NCBI GenBank assembly: GCA_038230735.1
Contig: JBBRMR010000006.1
Location: 41,218-105,217, forward strand
DNA length: 64,000 nucleotides
Direction of reading: 5' to 3'
Source: Arcicella sp038230735
GTDB lineage: Bacteria > Bacteroidota > Bacteroidia > Cytophagales > Spirosomataceae
Position numbers and translations under genes: made by a program
Shown: positions 51,267-60,711 of the stretch, piece by piece
Layout: every line of letters begins with the position of its first letter
Numbering within the stretch: the first letter of the stretch is position 1
The notes under the pieces: model-generated
Database searches by the model: none
Seen by the model: the letters and a program-made list of their open reading frames with translations, nothing else
Told to the model about the DNA's origin: nothing

Positions 51267-51896
51267 ATGACTTATCTCATTTCAAAAATAGCAAAGAATC
51301 AGACTCATCTGAGTGTTGAACATCAGAGTAGGATATTGAATTTTTCGAGATTTAATATGGATGATGATACCTTTTTTGATTTTGCCATGATAATAACCAC
51401 TTACGAATCGAGCGAAATGCCGACGGAACTATCATCATTATGCCCACCACAGCAACACTCAGAGGAGAAAAAAAACTCACAAATTACCGTTGATTTGGGT
51501 CTTTGGAAAAGAAATAATGGAGGTCATAGTTTTGACTCATCAACGGGTTTTAAATTACCAAATGATGCCGTTCGCTCTCCAGATGCTTCATGGGTTTCTG
51601 ATGAAAAATATTAGAATGTCGCTTACGATGAATTAAAGAAATTTGCTTTATTAACGCCCGATTTTGTAGTAGAATTAATGCCTGAAAATGATTCATTGAG
51701 AGAATTGCAAGAAAAAATGGAAGAGTATATCGAAAACGGAGTAACGTTAGGTTGGTTGATTAATCCAAAAACGGAGGATGTATTCATTTATAGGGCTGAC
51801 GGTACATTTAGTAAAGTTTCTGGATTTGACAATAAATTATCTGGTGAAGACATTTTGGTTGGATTTGTATTTGATTTAAAATTATTAAGAGTATAA
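51267..51896 (+). pseudogene. Uma2-family endonuclease pseudogene
   Basis: The frame from 51267 has N-terminal FNMDDDTFFDFA, then the expected Uma2 sequence (HLRIERNADGTIIIMPTT) is found in another frame (about 51387-51470) before the first frame resumes (GHSFDSSTGFKLPNDAVRSP-DASW). An in-frame TAG at 51612 interrupts SDEKY-NVAYDELKKF; reading continues with FVVELMPENDSLRELQEKME, EYIENGVTLGWLINP and a normal end at 51896. So there are two compensating frameshifts and one nonsense codon. Uma2 proteins are PD-(D/E)XK-like (DUF820), of unclear function. The gene ends 2 bases before the sirtuin start. Confidence 0.85.
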
Positions 51897-51897
51897 T

Positions 51898-52599
51898 ATG
51901 AAAAAGACATTAGTCGTACTTACAGGAGCGGGCATTTCTGCGGAAAGTGGTATCGCTACTTTTAGAGATTCGGATGGGCTTTGGGAAAACTATTCCATTG
52001 AAGACGTTGCTACACCCGCTGGTTGGGAACGTGATTCGGCTCTGGTACAACGTTTTTATAATGAAAGACGTAAGCAATTACCAACCGTAGTACCCAACGA
52101 AGGACACAAGATTTTAGCCAAATTAGAAAAATATTTCAACGTCCGAATCGTTACCCAAAACGTTGATGATTTGCACGAACGTGCAGGCTCTACTCAGGTT
52201 TTACACTTGCACGGAGAACTAACGAAAGCCCGTTCAGTAAAAGACCCAAATACTATCTATGACATTGGTTATGAGGAGATTAAACACGGAGACTTAGCAA
52301 AAGATGGTTCACTATTACGACCACACATCGTTTGGTTTCATGAAGATGTTCCTGAAATAATCAAAGCCGTTGAATTAACGGCGGAGGCGGATATTTTTGT
52401 GGTTGTGGGAACTTCGATGCAAGTTTATCCAGCGGCAAGTTTAGTGCATTACGTTCACCAAAAAACGCCCATATACATCATTGACCCCAAGAAACCCGAT
52501 ATTTCGATGACTGATAATATGACTTATATTCAAGCGGGGGGCAGTGAAGGATTGGCAAAATTATTTGATATTTTAGTTAAGAGTGAATTACTATTTTAA
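51898..52599 (+). CDS. Sir2-family NAD-dependent deacylase without zinc cysteines
   Basis: 233 residues. Rossmann motifs LTGAGISAESGIATFRDSDG, VTQNVDDLHERAGS, catalytic His in LHLHGE (H106), FVVVGTSMQVYPAASL. Y54 and R57 (FYNERR) match the acyl-binding pair of CobB/SIRT5-type enzymes, so succinyl/malonyl removal is plausible. The small domain (TKARSVKDPNTIYDIGYEEI...LLRPHIVWF) has no cysteine; the whole protein has none, so the usual structural zinc ribbon is missing. Otherwise complete, likely active. Its start overlaps no gene, but the ADH frame follows closely. Confidence 0.9.
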   Translation: MKKTLVVLTGAGISAESGIATFRDSDGLWENYSIEDVATPAGWERDSALVQRFYNERRKQLPTVVPNEGHKILAKLEKYFNVRIVTQNVDDLHERAGSTQVLHLHGELTKARSVKDPNTIYDIGYEEIKHGDLAKDGSLLRPHIVWFHEDVPEIIKAVELTAEADIFVVVGTSMQVYPAASLVHYVHQKTPIYIIDPKKPDISMTDNMTYIQAGGSEGLAKLFDILVKSELLF

Positions 52600-52615
52600 A
52601 AACCTATTTCCAAAA

Positions 52616-53758
52616 ATGAAAAACTTTATCGTAAACAATCCCACCAAATTACTTTTTGGTCAAGGAGTTGTCTCAAAATTAGGCTCATATTCTAAGAGCT
52701 TTGGCTCAAAAGCCGTCATTATAATTGGCAAGGGTTCCGTGAAAACCAATGGAATTCTGGATGCCGTTACAGCACAATTAAAATCCGCTGGCACTGAATA
52801 CGTCCTGTTTGAAGGCATTAAATCCAATCCAATTTTTCAAGATGTTGATGCTTGTATATCCATAGCTCGTGAATTTCAGGCTGACCAAATTGTGGCAGTT
52901 GGCGGTGGTTCAGTGATTGATTCTGCCAAAGCCGTTGCCGTTGGCTTTTATCACGACGGCTCAGTTTGGGATATTTGTAATGGCGGTATTAAACCTACCC
53001 AAGCATTACCCATTTTGTGCGTATTAACATTGGCGGCTACGGGTACGGAAATGAACAAATTTTCGGTTATTCAAAATGATGAAACTGGTCAAAAATTAGG
53101 TTGGGGCAGTGATTTAGTTTATCCAAAAGTATCATTCCTCGACCCTGAATACACTTTTTCCGTTCCAAAAACTTATACGGCTTACGGTGTTTCAGATTTA
53201 ATTGCGCACACTTTTGAACAATATTTTGAACCAACTCCTTCTCCTCTTTCTGACCATTTGGCAACTGATATTGTTAAGTTGGCTTTTGAATATGGTAAGA
53301 AAGTAGTTGATAATCCAACTGATTTTGAAGCCCGTGAAAATATCCTTTGGCTTGCAACGGTGGCTTTAAATGGCTCATTATCAGCAGGCAAACAAGGTGG
53401 AGATTGGGGAGTTCATGGTTTTGAACACTCTTTGAGTGTATTGTACGATATTCCACACGGGGCAGGACTTTCAATAATTTATCCCGCTTGGATGAAGACA
53501 TTTTTCCCACAGATAGAAACAAAACTGGATTTCATGGCTCAGAGAGTTTTGGGTGAAGGTAAAAAAGCTCAGGATTTTATTGATGCCTACGAAGCATTTT
53601 GTCGAAGCATTGATTCACCAATCAGATTGGTTGAAGTTGATATTCAATCTGACCAAGAATCGATCATTATTGACAATTTGAATCATAATAAAGTGAGTGG
53701 TGCATTTTTTCCACAAAATGAAAATGTTTATCGTAAAATGCTTTCATTGATGTTTTAA
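52616..53758 (+). CDS. Iron-containing alcohol dehydrogenase (YqhD/BDH-like)
   Basis: 380 residues from the Met at 52616 (MKNFIVNNPTKLLFGQGVVS); the frame opens at 52583 within the sirtuin. NAD(P) site AVGGGSVIDSAKAVAVG, LTLAATGTEMNKFSVI; metal ligands from YGVSDLIAHTFEQYF (Asp, His) and HGFEHSLSVLYDIPHGAGLS (His, His). Closest in layout to NADPH-dependent YqhD/butanol dehydrogenases, which reduce aldehydes. 16 bases after the sirtuin stop, so likely co-transcribed. Confidence 0.9.
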   Translation: MKNFIVNNPTKLLFGQGVVSKLGSYSKSFGSKAVIIIGKGSVKTNGILDAVTAQLKSAGTEYVLFEGIKSNPIFQDVDACISIAREFQADQIVAVGGGSVIDSAKAVAVGFYHDGSVWDICNGGIKPTQALPILCVLTLAATGTEMNKFSVIQNDETGQKLGWGSDLVYPKVSFLDPEYTFSVPKTYTAYGVSDLIAHTFEQYFEPTPSPLSDHLATDIVKLAFEYGKKVVDNPTDFEARENILWLATVALNGSLSAGKQGGDWGVHGFEHSLSVLYDIPHGAGLSIIYPAWMKTFFPQIETKLDFMAQRVLGEGKKAQDFIDAYEAFCRSIDSPIRLVEVDIQSDQESIIIDNLNHNKVSGAFFPQNENVYRKMLSLMF

Positions 53759-53760
53759 AA

Positions 53761-53880
53761 TGAGTTAAAGAGTTGAATAGTTAAAGAAGTTAAAAGTTAA
53801 AATTACCATTAGCTTTTAAATTTCCCTATTTTCAACTCTTTGACTTTTCTAACCACTATAACTACTTTAACTCAACTAAA
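53761..53880. repeat. Word-built inverted repeat before the EVE gene
   Basis: AGTTAAAG and GAGTTGAA words on the left (53761-53800) face TTCAACTCTTTGAC and ACTTTAACTCAACT on the right (53831-53879). Similar in design to 47313. Confidence 0.6.
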
Positions 53881-54288
53881 ATGAATCACTGGCTCGTAAA
53901 ATCAGAACCTTTCAAATATTCTTGGGACGATTTCGTTAATCAAGGAACAGGCACATGGGATGGTGTCCGTAATTATCAAGCTCGCAATAATTTAGCAGCA
54001 ATGAAGGTGGACGATTTAGTTTTTTTCTATCATTCAAACGAAGGCGTTGAGGTGGTTGGTTTGGCAAAAGTGGTCAAAGAAGCCTATCCAGACCCTACAA
54101 TAGATGACCCTCGCTGGGTTGTTGTGGACTTACAACCCATCAAAAAATTTCCAAAAACCGTTACGCTCAAACAAATCAAAGCGGATGAACGTTTGAAAGA
54201 TATTTCACTGATAAAACAATCTCGGCTTTCAGTTGGGGCAATAAAACCCGAAGAGTTTGATATTATTATTGGTTTAGCACATCCCTAA
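53881..54288 (+). CDS. EVE domain protein
   Basis: 135 residues, a single EVE domain (PUA-like): NHWLVKSEPFKYSWDDFVNQ, TWDGVRNYQARNNLAAMKVD, DLVFFYHSNEGVEVVGLAKV, YPDPTIDDPRWVVVDLQPIK. EVE domains bind modified bases in DNA or RNA (human THYN1 relatives); the aromatic cage residues W and Y appear kept. Stand-alone form with no fused nuclease. Followed at 17 bases by the next gene. Confidence 0.93.
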   Translation: MNHWLVKSEPFKYSWDDFVNQGTGTWDGVRNYQARNNLAAMKVDDLVFFYHSNEGVEVVGLAKVVKEAYPDPTIDDPRWVVVDLQPIKKFPKTVTLKQIKADERLKDISLIKQSRLSVGAIKPEEFDIIIGLAHP

Positions 54289-54305
54289 ATTAACCATCAA
54301 CATAT

Positions 54306-55910
54306 ATGAAACGCATCAAATTAATTGTATTATCCTTATTTTTAGGAATTATAATAGCTCATGCTCAAAGTGTTAAACGAGTAGAAATTCCGCTTGCCAA
54401 TAGTAGCAACACGGAACTATTCACCATTCCCCTCCACGAACAAGGTGTTTTGGTTTTGAACCAAATCAATAAAACCAATTATACCCTCACTCGCTTTGAT
54501 ACCAATTTGGATAAACTTTGGACCGTAAACGGAACGATTGATGCCAGTTTGGACTACGTGAAAAGCTCTTATGATGGCAAAAATTTGTACTTGCTTTTTA
54601 GTCGTTACAGAAGTAATGTTTATGAAGTAGTAAAAGTAAATATTGGTCCAGGTTTTATTGAAAAGTATCAGATAATGTCCGTTGAGAGAATGGAAGTGTC
54701 TGAATTTCAAGCCCTTAATTCATCCATTTTTATTGGCGGAGTTGTCAACGCCCAACCCGTTATTTTATTTACTAATCTTGAAGAACGTAAAACTCGTGTT
54801 TTACCAAGTGCTTTGAAAAGTTCGGCTGAAATTCAATCCATGGAATTGGATACTACTTCGGATTTGGTCAATGTAACGTATGCCGTTGGAACGAAAGGCA
54901 AAAATTATCAATTGGTCATGAAATCTTTTAATGAGGGTGGTAAAATGATTTCTCAGTTTGTGCTGAATCCTGATAATGAATTTGCCATGATGAATGGAAG
55001 AATGAGCTTGGTATCGGATTCCACCGAAGTAATGTTCGGAACTTATGGGCATAAAAATTCCATCGGCTCATCACGTGGACCTACTTCACAAGGGATTTAT
55101 TTTACCAAACTAATTGATAATGAGCCAACTGACGTAAAGTTTCACAGTTTCACGGAGTTCAAAAATTTCTTTAATTTCATGACTGACCGTCAGCGTGAGA
55201 GACAGGAACGCAAGATTCAAGATAAAAAAGAGAAAGGCGAAGATTTACGTTTAGATTACCGTTTATTGGTGCATGACATCATCAAACAAGGCGATAAATA
55301 TATCATGGTTGCCGAGGCTTTCTATGCAGATTATAAATATAATAACATGAGTCCTTACGGTTTCGGAAATAATTCTTGGAATAGTTTTGGTAGTCCGTAC
55401 AGCTCATTCTATAATCCATATCGTTGGGGTTATGGAAATTATGGTTTGTACTCGCCTTTCAGTTCTTATTATTCGCCTTGGGGTTACGGAAATCGGAATT
55501 ATAACAATAGCCAAGTGTTTGATGGTTGGGTCTATACACACGCCATCGTAGCGGCATTTGACACCAAAGGAAATTTGCTTTGGGATAATAGCATTGAACT
55601 CAAAGACGTAAAAGAACAGAAGTTGAGTGAAAAAGTAAAAGCCTCCATGAAAGGTGATGATATTACGCTCTCTTACAGCAACAAAGGTCAGATTTATACA
55701 AAAATAATTCAGGCGGATAAAGTTTTGGAAAACACTCAACCTCGCCCAATTGATACCAAAATGGAAGGCGATAAAGTTAGACAAACAACTTCTGACAATA
55801 TTGATTTTTGGTACAATAATTTCTTTATAGCCTCTGGTTATCAGAAGATTAGCAATGACAATGAAGGTGGAAAACGAAATGTATTTTATCTAAATAAGGT
55901 TTCGTTTTGA
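54306..55910 (+). CDS. Large exported protein of unknown function
   Basis: 534 residues. Signal peptide MKRIKLIVLSLFLGIIIAHAQ. Residues ~25-280 look like beta-propeller/WD-type strands (FDTNLDKLWTVNGTIDASLD, YDGKNLYLLFSRYRS). Around 295-320 a charged stretch (RQRERQERKIQDKKEKGEDL), then a Tyr/Asn/Gly/Ser-rich loop (NNMSPYGFGNNSWNSFGSPY to NPYRWGYGNYGLY) before a final beta region (HAIVAAFDTKGNLLWDNSIE). No family known to me. Cell-envelope location likely. Confidence 0.65.
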   Translation: MKRIKLIVLSLFLGIIIAHAQSVKRVEIPLANSSNTELFTIPLHEQGVLVLNQINKTNYTLTRFDTNLDKLWTVNGTIDASLDYVKSSYDGKNLYLLFSRYRSNVYEVVKVNIGPGFIEKYQIMSVERMEVSEFQALNSSIFIGGVVNAQPVILFTNLEERKTRVLPSALKSSAEIQSMELDTTSDLVNVTYAVGTKGKNYQLVMKSFNEGGKMISQFVLNPDNEFAMMNGRMSLVSDSTEVMFGTYGHKNSIGSSRGPTSQGIYFTKLIDNEPTDVKFHSFTEFKNFFNFMTDRQRERQERKIQDKKEKGEDLRLDYRLLVHDIIKQGDKYIMVAEAFYADYKYNNMSPYGFGNNSWNSFGSPYSSFYNPYRWGYGNYGLYSPFSSYYSPWGYGNRNYNNSQVFDGWVYTHAIVAAFDTKGNLLWDNSIELKDVKEQKLSEKVKASMKGDDITLSYSNKGQIYTKIIQADKVLENTQPRPIDTKMEGDKVRQTTSDNIDFWYNNFFIASGYQKISNDNEGGKRNVFYLNKVSF

Positions 55911-55922
55911 AAAATAATATTT

Positions 55923-55956
55923 AAAAATCCCCTAAGAATGAATCTTTGGGGATTTT
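55923..55956 (+). terminator. Terminator after the 54306 gene
   Basis: AAAAATCCCC pairs with GGGGATTTTT, 12 bases after the stop, one mismatch inside, T run following. Confidence 0.8.
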
Positions 55957-55988
55957 TTTGTTGCCAAAAATCTCAATAACTTTGAATC

Positions 55989-56882
55989 ATGAATAATCAA
56001 ATACAAACCGAAACCCCAAAAAATTGGAAAGAATATCAACTAATCGACTCTGGTGATTTTGAAAAATTAGAAAAATTTGGAAAATACATCCTCCGTCGCC
56101 CCGAACCACAGGCGGCTTGGGATAAATCTATGCCAGCAGCAGAGTGGGAAAGAACGGCTCATGCAACATTTGTCAAAGAAAAAGGCTCGCAAGAAAAAGG
56201 GGAATGGGTTGTAAAAAAGGCAATGGAAGACCGTTGGTTTATGAATTATAAAACGGACGATTTGGATTTGCAATTCAAATTGGGTTTGTCTTCCTTCAAG
56301 CACGTGGGCATTTTTCCAGAACAAGCCTGCAATTGGGATTTTATTCAGGAGAAAATTAAGGCTTTACCCATTGAAACACCCAAAATCTTAAATATTTTCG
56401 CTTACACAGGTGGGGCTTCATTAGCCGCAAAACAGGCGGGTGCAGACATTACGCACGTAGATTCTATCAAACAAGTAATTTCATGGTCAAGAGAAAATAT
56501 GGAAGCCAGTGGACTGAATAATATCCGTTGGGTGGTAGAAGATGCCTTGAAGTTTGTAAAAAGAGAAGCAAAAAGAGGCAATAAATACAACGGAATCATC
56601 TTAGACCCTCCCGCCTACGGACGTGGACCAGATGGTGAACGTTGGATTTTGGAAGAACAAATTAATGAATTATTGAAAACGGTATCGGAAATTTTAGACA
56701 AGGAAAACTATTTCCTTATCCTTAATATGTATTCGATGGGATTCTCTTCGATAATTGTAGAAAATTTAATAAAATGTTCTTTTGAGCAACAGAAAAATCA
56801 CAAGTTTGGAGAATTATATTTGGAAGATACTTTTCAGAAGAAATTACCCTTAGGAGTCTTCTATCGCTTTGCAAGTGTGTAA
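55989..56882 (+). CDS. RlmI/RlmK-like class I SAM methyltransferase
   Basis: 297 residues. SAM motifs: ILNIFAYTGGASLAAKQAGA (motif I), THVDSIKQVISWSRENMEAS (motif II), WVVEDALKFVKREAKRG, and the catalytic NGIILDPPAYGRGPDGERW (motif IV DPPxY, as in 23S rRNA m5C/m7G methyltransferases). The PUA-like N-terminus of RlmI is missing; residues 1-100 instead are charged and unassigned. Substrate is probably rRNA but not proven. Confidence 0.85.
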   Translation: MNNQIQTETPKNWKEYQLIDSGDFEKLEKFGKYILRRPEPQAAWDKSMPAAEWERTAHATFVKEKGSQEKGEWVVKKAMEDRWFMNYKTDDLDLQFKLGLSSFKHVGIFPEQACNWDFIQEKIKALPIETPKILNIFAYTGGASLAAKQAGADITHVDSIKQVISWSRENMEASGLNNIRWVVEDALKFVKREAKRGNKYNGIILDPPAYGRGPDGERWILEEQINELLKTVSEILDKENYFLILNMYSMGFSSIIVENLIKCSFEQQKNHKFGELYLEDTFQKKLPLGVFYRFASV

Positions 56883-56974
56883 ATTTGATGTTCGTATTTC
56901 GATGTTTGATGTTTGTATTTCGTCCCAAAAAAAAACCATTCTGTCTTAGTACCTTCGTGGTAAAATTCAAAAAA

Positions 56975-57001
56975 AATACCGCAAAATTAATTTGCGGTAT
57001 T
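56975..57001 (-). terminator. Terminator of the 22-residue peptide gene
   Basis: Perfect 11-base-pair stem AATACCGCAAA/TTTGCGGTATT with ATTAA loop, 14 bases after the small ORF stop on the minus strand; poly-T follows on that strand. Confidence 0.8.
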
Positions 57002-57015
57002 GATGATTTCCTAAT

Positions 57016-57084
57016 TTAGTTGGCTAATACTTCAAGTGTTTTTAGGAGAATAAGGAAAAAAACGAAATAGTAAACTTTTTTCAT
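57016..57084 (-). CDS. 22-residue hydrophobic peptide gene
   Basis: Reads MKKVYYFVFFLILLKTLEVL then AN and a stop: two lysines, a 12-residue hydrophobic run and a small C-terminal residue, like an isolated signal peptide or a single-helix membrane peptide. It has a well-formed promoter (57120-57148) 36 bases upstream and a perfect terminator 14 bases downstream. That pairing for so short a frame argues it is a real transcription unit, coding for the peptide or a small RNA. Rest of the gap 56883-57253 shows repeated GATGTTTG words near 56885. Confidence 0.55.
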   Translation of the reverse strand: MKKVYYFVFFLILLKTLEVLAN

Positions 57085-57119
57085 TGTGTGGTTTGTTTTT
57101 TGTGGTTAATATTCTGATA

Positions 57120-57148
57120 CAAAGCTAATTATAAAACTTATCATTCAA
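57120..57148 (-). promoter_or_regulatory. Promoter of the 22-residue peptide gene
   Basis: Minus strand TTG (57146-57148), 18 bases, TAGCTTTG (57120-57127): a good Bacteroidota -33/-7 match. Confidence 0.65.
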
Positions 57149-57253
57149 AATAAAAATCATTGAATATTCATAAAAAATGACATTTGTCAAGGATATAATT
57201 TTTTGTAATTGTTAGATAGTACATAATAGTAGCTAAATTCGTAATTTTGAGTA

Positions 57254-58432
57254 ATGAATAAATATACTATAATATTATTTTTAACCACTTTTTTGATATT
57301 CAGTAGTTGTAATTCTGAATCCAAAAAAGGTATAACCATTCCTCCCGTACCTGAAGTTACCGCTAAGGTACGCAGAGTGGCGGCTATTGCATTTTTGACC
57401 GATGCCATTGAATCATCTTCCAATAATTCCGAAAATTATTACAAACGGTCTTTGTTATATTTAGAAAATGGAAAAAACAAAGAAGCATTGGAAGACATCA
57501 ATAATGCCATCAGTATAAAAGCGAACGTTGGTAATTATTTTCAAGCGAAGGCATTAATTTTGCGAGACTCCAATCAGCCGCAATTAGCTTTGGAAGCCGC
57601 CTCAAAAGCCGAAGTTTTGAATACCGAATCGCCAGAACTTTATACTTTGTTGGGCGATTTATACCAACAATTAGGTCAATACAGTAAATCAAAGGCATAT
57701 TTACGCAAAGCCCTACAAATTTCTCCCAACAATGGAGAAACTTATTTCTACCAAGGAGAAATAGCCGCAAAAATGGCTGATACTACTTTGGCATTAGCCC
57801 TTTACCAACAAACTTTGGGTTTGAAGCCCAGTTTTTTGCCAGCCTATTTGAAACTTATTCAGTCATATACTAATCTCCGTCTGTATGATTTAGCACTCTT
57901 ATACAGCAGAGAAGCCCTAAAATATCATCCTCAAAGTGGTTCATTATATTTACAAAGAGGCAATACTTATAACCGAATTTGGAAATTAGATAGTGCCATT
58001 ATGTGTTATAATCGTGCGATTGCATTAGATACCAATTTAATTCAAGCAAGTTTTAATTCAGGACAAATCTATTTCAAAACAAGAGCTTATCGTTTAGCTT
58101 TACCATTTTTTGAAAGGACATTAAGACATGACCCAAAATATCCAGATGCTAAATTTTATGTGGCACAGTGTTTGGAATATACTGGTGAATATGTAAAAGC
58201 CGAAGCATTTTACAACGAAATGATTGCAGAAAATGCTCAAGATTATAATGCTTTGGGAGGAATTGCGAGGGTTCAGCGAAAAGAAATTTATGGTGAATAT
58301 ATTCCAAATGAGGATATTAAATATGATACAACCGCTTTTCCAAAATTTATCATGCCCAAAAGAACTTCTGATACAACGAGTTTAAAATCTTTAAAATCGA
58401 AAAGTGTTGAGACCGTTAATAAAGATAATTAA
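57254..58432 (+). CDS. TPR-repeat lipoprotein
   Basis: 392 residues. Lipobox FLIFSSC then NSESKKG gives a lipidated envelope protein. From about residue 55 to 365 there are nine or so 34-residue tetratricopeptide repeats (YKRSLLYLENGKNKEALEDI, LYTLLGDLYQQLGQYSKSKA, SGSLYLQRGNTYNRIWKLDS, YPDAKFYVAQCLEYTGEYVK). TPRs are protein-binding scaffolds. C-terminal tail is Ser/Lys-rich. Located 28 bases (to the open frame) before thrS, possibly co-transcribed; partner unknown. Confidence 0.85.
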   Translation: MNKYTIILFLTTFLIFSSCNSESKKGITIPPVPEVTAKVRRVAAIAFLTDAIESSSNNSENYYKRSLLYLENGKNKEALEDINNAISIKANVGNYFQAKALILRDSNQPQLALEAASKAEVLNTESPELYTLLGDLYQQLGQYSKSKAYLRKALQISPNNGETYFYQGEIAAKMADTTLALALYQQTLGLKPSFLPAYLKLIQSYTNLRLYDLALLYSREALKYHPQSGSLYLQRGNTYNRIWKLDSAIMCYNRAIALDTNLIQASFNSGQIYFKTRAYRLALPFFERTLRHDPKYPDAKFYVAQCLEYTGEYVKAEAFYNEMIAENAQDYNALGGIARVQRKEIYGEYIPNEDIKYDTTAFPKFIMPKRTSDTTSLKSLKSKSVETVNKDN

Positions 58433-58514
58433 AAACAATAAATCGAGGATTTGACATAAAATGTTATTTGTAAAACGTTTATTTTCAAAAACCCACCTCA
58501 AAAACAAGAACAAA

Positions 58515-60455
58515 ATGATACAAATTAAATTGCCAGACGGCAGTGTCAGAGAGTATGCTCAGGGAACAACTGGGATGGACATTGCCCTTAGTATTTCAGA
58601 AGGTTTAGCCCGCAATGTGTTGGCTGCCAAATTGAATGGAAAAGTTGTTGATGCCTCATTGCCCATCAATGAAAATTCTGATTTTCAACTACTTACATGG
58701 AATGATACCGATGGAAAATCCACCTTTTGGCACTCATCCGCTCACTTATTAGCCGAGGCTATTGAGTCCCTTTACCCAGGCACAAAATTTGGGATTGGAC
58801 CATCCATTGAAACGGGTTTCTATTACGATATTGACATGGGAGATAAAACGCTCAGTTCAGATGATTTCAAGAAAATTGAAGATAAAGTTTTGGAATTGGC
58901 TCGCCAGAAAAATGAATATCAGCGTACTGCCGTTTCAAAAGAAGATGCCATCAAATATTTTGAAGGCAAAGGTGATGAGTATAAATTAGAATTGTTGGAA
59001 GGTTTGGAAGATGGTTCAATCACGTTTTATCAGCAAGGAAATTTCACAGATTTATGTCGTGGACCACACATTCCAAATACGGGATTTGTTAAAGCCGTAA
59101 AGTTAATGAGCGTTGCAGGGGCATATTGGCGTGGGGATATTACCCGAAAACAGATGACTCGTGTATATGCGGTAACTTTTCCAAAACAAAAAGAATTAGA
59201 AGAATATTTGGTGCTTTTGGAAGAAGCCAAACGCCGAGACCACCGCAAGTTGGGCAAGGAAATGGAATTGTTTGCTTTCTCTGAAAAAGTGGGCATGGGT
59301 CTTCCATTGTGGCTTCCGAAGGGGGCAATGTTACGTGAACGTTTAGAAAATTTCTTAAAAAGAGCTCAAGTTCGGGCGGGATATTTGCCCGTAATCACGC
59401 CACATATTGGTTCAAAGGAATTGTATGTAACCTCTGGACATTATGCCAAATATGGGGCAGATTCCTTTCAACCAATTCGTACACCCGATGCAGGCGAAGA
59501 GTTTTTATTGAAACCCATGAACTGCCCGCATCACTGCGAAATTTATAAAACTAAACCCCGTAGCTATCGTGATTTACCTTTACGTTTAGCGGAATTTGGA
59601 ACAGTTTATCGTTATGAACAATCGGGCGAATTACATGGCTTAACTCGTGTTCGTGGATTTACACAAGATGATGCCCATATTTTCTGTCGCCCCGACCAAG
59701 TAGAAGACGAGTTTATGAAAGTTATTGATTTGGTACAATACGTTTTCAAGGCATTAGGTTTTGATAATTATTCTGCCCAAATATCCCTAAGAGACCCTGA
59801 AAACAAGGAAAAGTATATCGGAAAGGATGAAGATTGGGACAAAGCAGAAGCATCAATCATTAAATCTGCGGCAGCAAAAGGATTAGCAACGGTAGTAGAA
59901 TTGGGTGAAGCGGCTTTTTATGGACCAAAATTAGATTTCATGGTAAAAGATGCTTTGGGACGTAAATGGCAATTGGGGACAATTCAAGTAGATTACCAAT
60001 TACCTCAACGTTTTGAATTAGAATATACAGGTTCAGACAATCAAAAACATTGCCCTGTGATGATTCATAGAGCTCCCTTTGGTTCATTGGAGCGTTTTGT
60101 AGCTATTTTAATTGAAAACACAGCGGGTAATTTCCCACTATGGCTTTCACCCGACCAATTAGCGATTTTACCGATTTCTGAAAAATATGAAGATTACGCC
60201 AATGAACTTTTCTTACGTTTGCAAGAGCAAGATTTGCGAGGTTATATCGACCATAGAGACGAAAAAATCGGGCGTAAAATTCGGGATGCAGAGATTGCAA
60301 AAACGCCTTTTATGTTAATCGTGGGTGAAAAAGAATCTGAACAAGGTATGGTTTCCGTTCGTAAAAAGGGCGAAGGAGATTTAGGGATGATGCTGATTGA
60401 AGATTTCGTAAAATTAGCAACGGAAGAAGTGAATAAAAATATCGTGAAATACTGA
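58515..60455 (+). CDS. thrS: Threonine-tRNA ligase
   Basis: Charges tRNA-Thr. 646 residues from the Met at 58515 (MIQIKLPDGSVREYAQGTTG); the frame opens at 58461 but the extra 18 residues are not family-like. TGS domain 1-~60; editing domain with HSSAHLLAEAIESLYPGTKF and CRGPHIPNTG; catalytic core with zinc ligands in MNCPHHCEIYK, class II motif 2 (GTVYRYEQSGELHGLTRVRG FTQDD, written here in two parts) and motif 3 (HRAPFGSLERFVAIL); anticodon domain at the end (VRKKGEGDLG). Confidence 0.98.
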   Translation: MIQIKLPDGSVREYAQGTTGMDIALSISEGLARNVLAAKLNGKVVDASLPINENSDFQLLTWNDTDGKSTFWHSSAHLLAEAIESLYPGTKFGIGPSIETGFYYDIDMGDKTLSSDDFKKIEDKVLELARQKNEYQRTAVSKEDAIKYFEGKGDEYKLELLEGLEDGSITFYQQGNFTDLCRGPHIPNTGFVKAVKLMSVAGAYWRGDITRKQMTRVYAVTFPKQKELEEYLVLLEEAKRRDHRKLGKEMELFAFSEKVGMGLPLWLPKGAMLRERLENFLKRAQVRAGYLPVITPHIGSKELYVTSGHYAKYGADSFQPIRTPDAGEEFLLKPMNCPHHCEIYKTKPRSYRDLPLRLAEFGTVYRYEQSGELHGLTRVRGFTQDDAHIFCRPDQVEDEFMKVIDLVQYVFKALGFDNYSAQISLRDPENKEKYIGKDEDWDKAEASIIKSAAAKGLATVVELGEAAFYGPKLDFMVKDALGRKWQLGTIQVDYQLPQRFELEYTGSDNQKHCPVMIHRAPFGSLERFVAILIENTAGNFPLWLSPDQLAILPISEKYEDYANELFLRLQEQDLRGYIDHRDEKIGRKIRDAEIAKTPFMLIVGEKESEQGMVSVRKKGEGDLGMMLIEDFVKLATEEVNKNIVKY

Positions 60456-60711
60456 TATATTGGAACGCATCGGTATCATCAGTATTTCATCATTCATTTA
60501 CACAAAAAATTTGCATTATCTCATTTTTTAAATTAGATTTCGACTTAATCATAAAAAAGGCATAAATATTAACTATTTGGCTTTATTTATGGTTATATCA
60601 AAAAGTAATTTGAGGCTAAATGATTTATTTGAGGTATTTTTTTTTACTCGTTCCTCAATACCCATTGCTCAATACTCAATACATACATTTTAAAACCAAT
60701 CATTATCGAAT

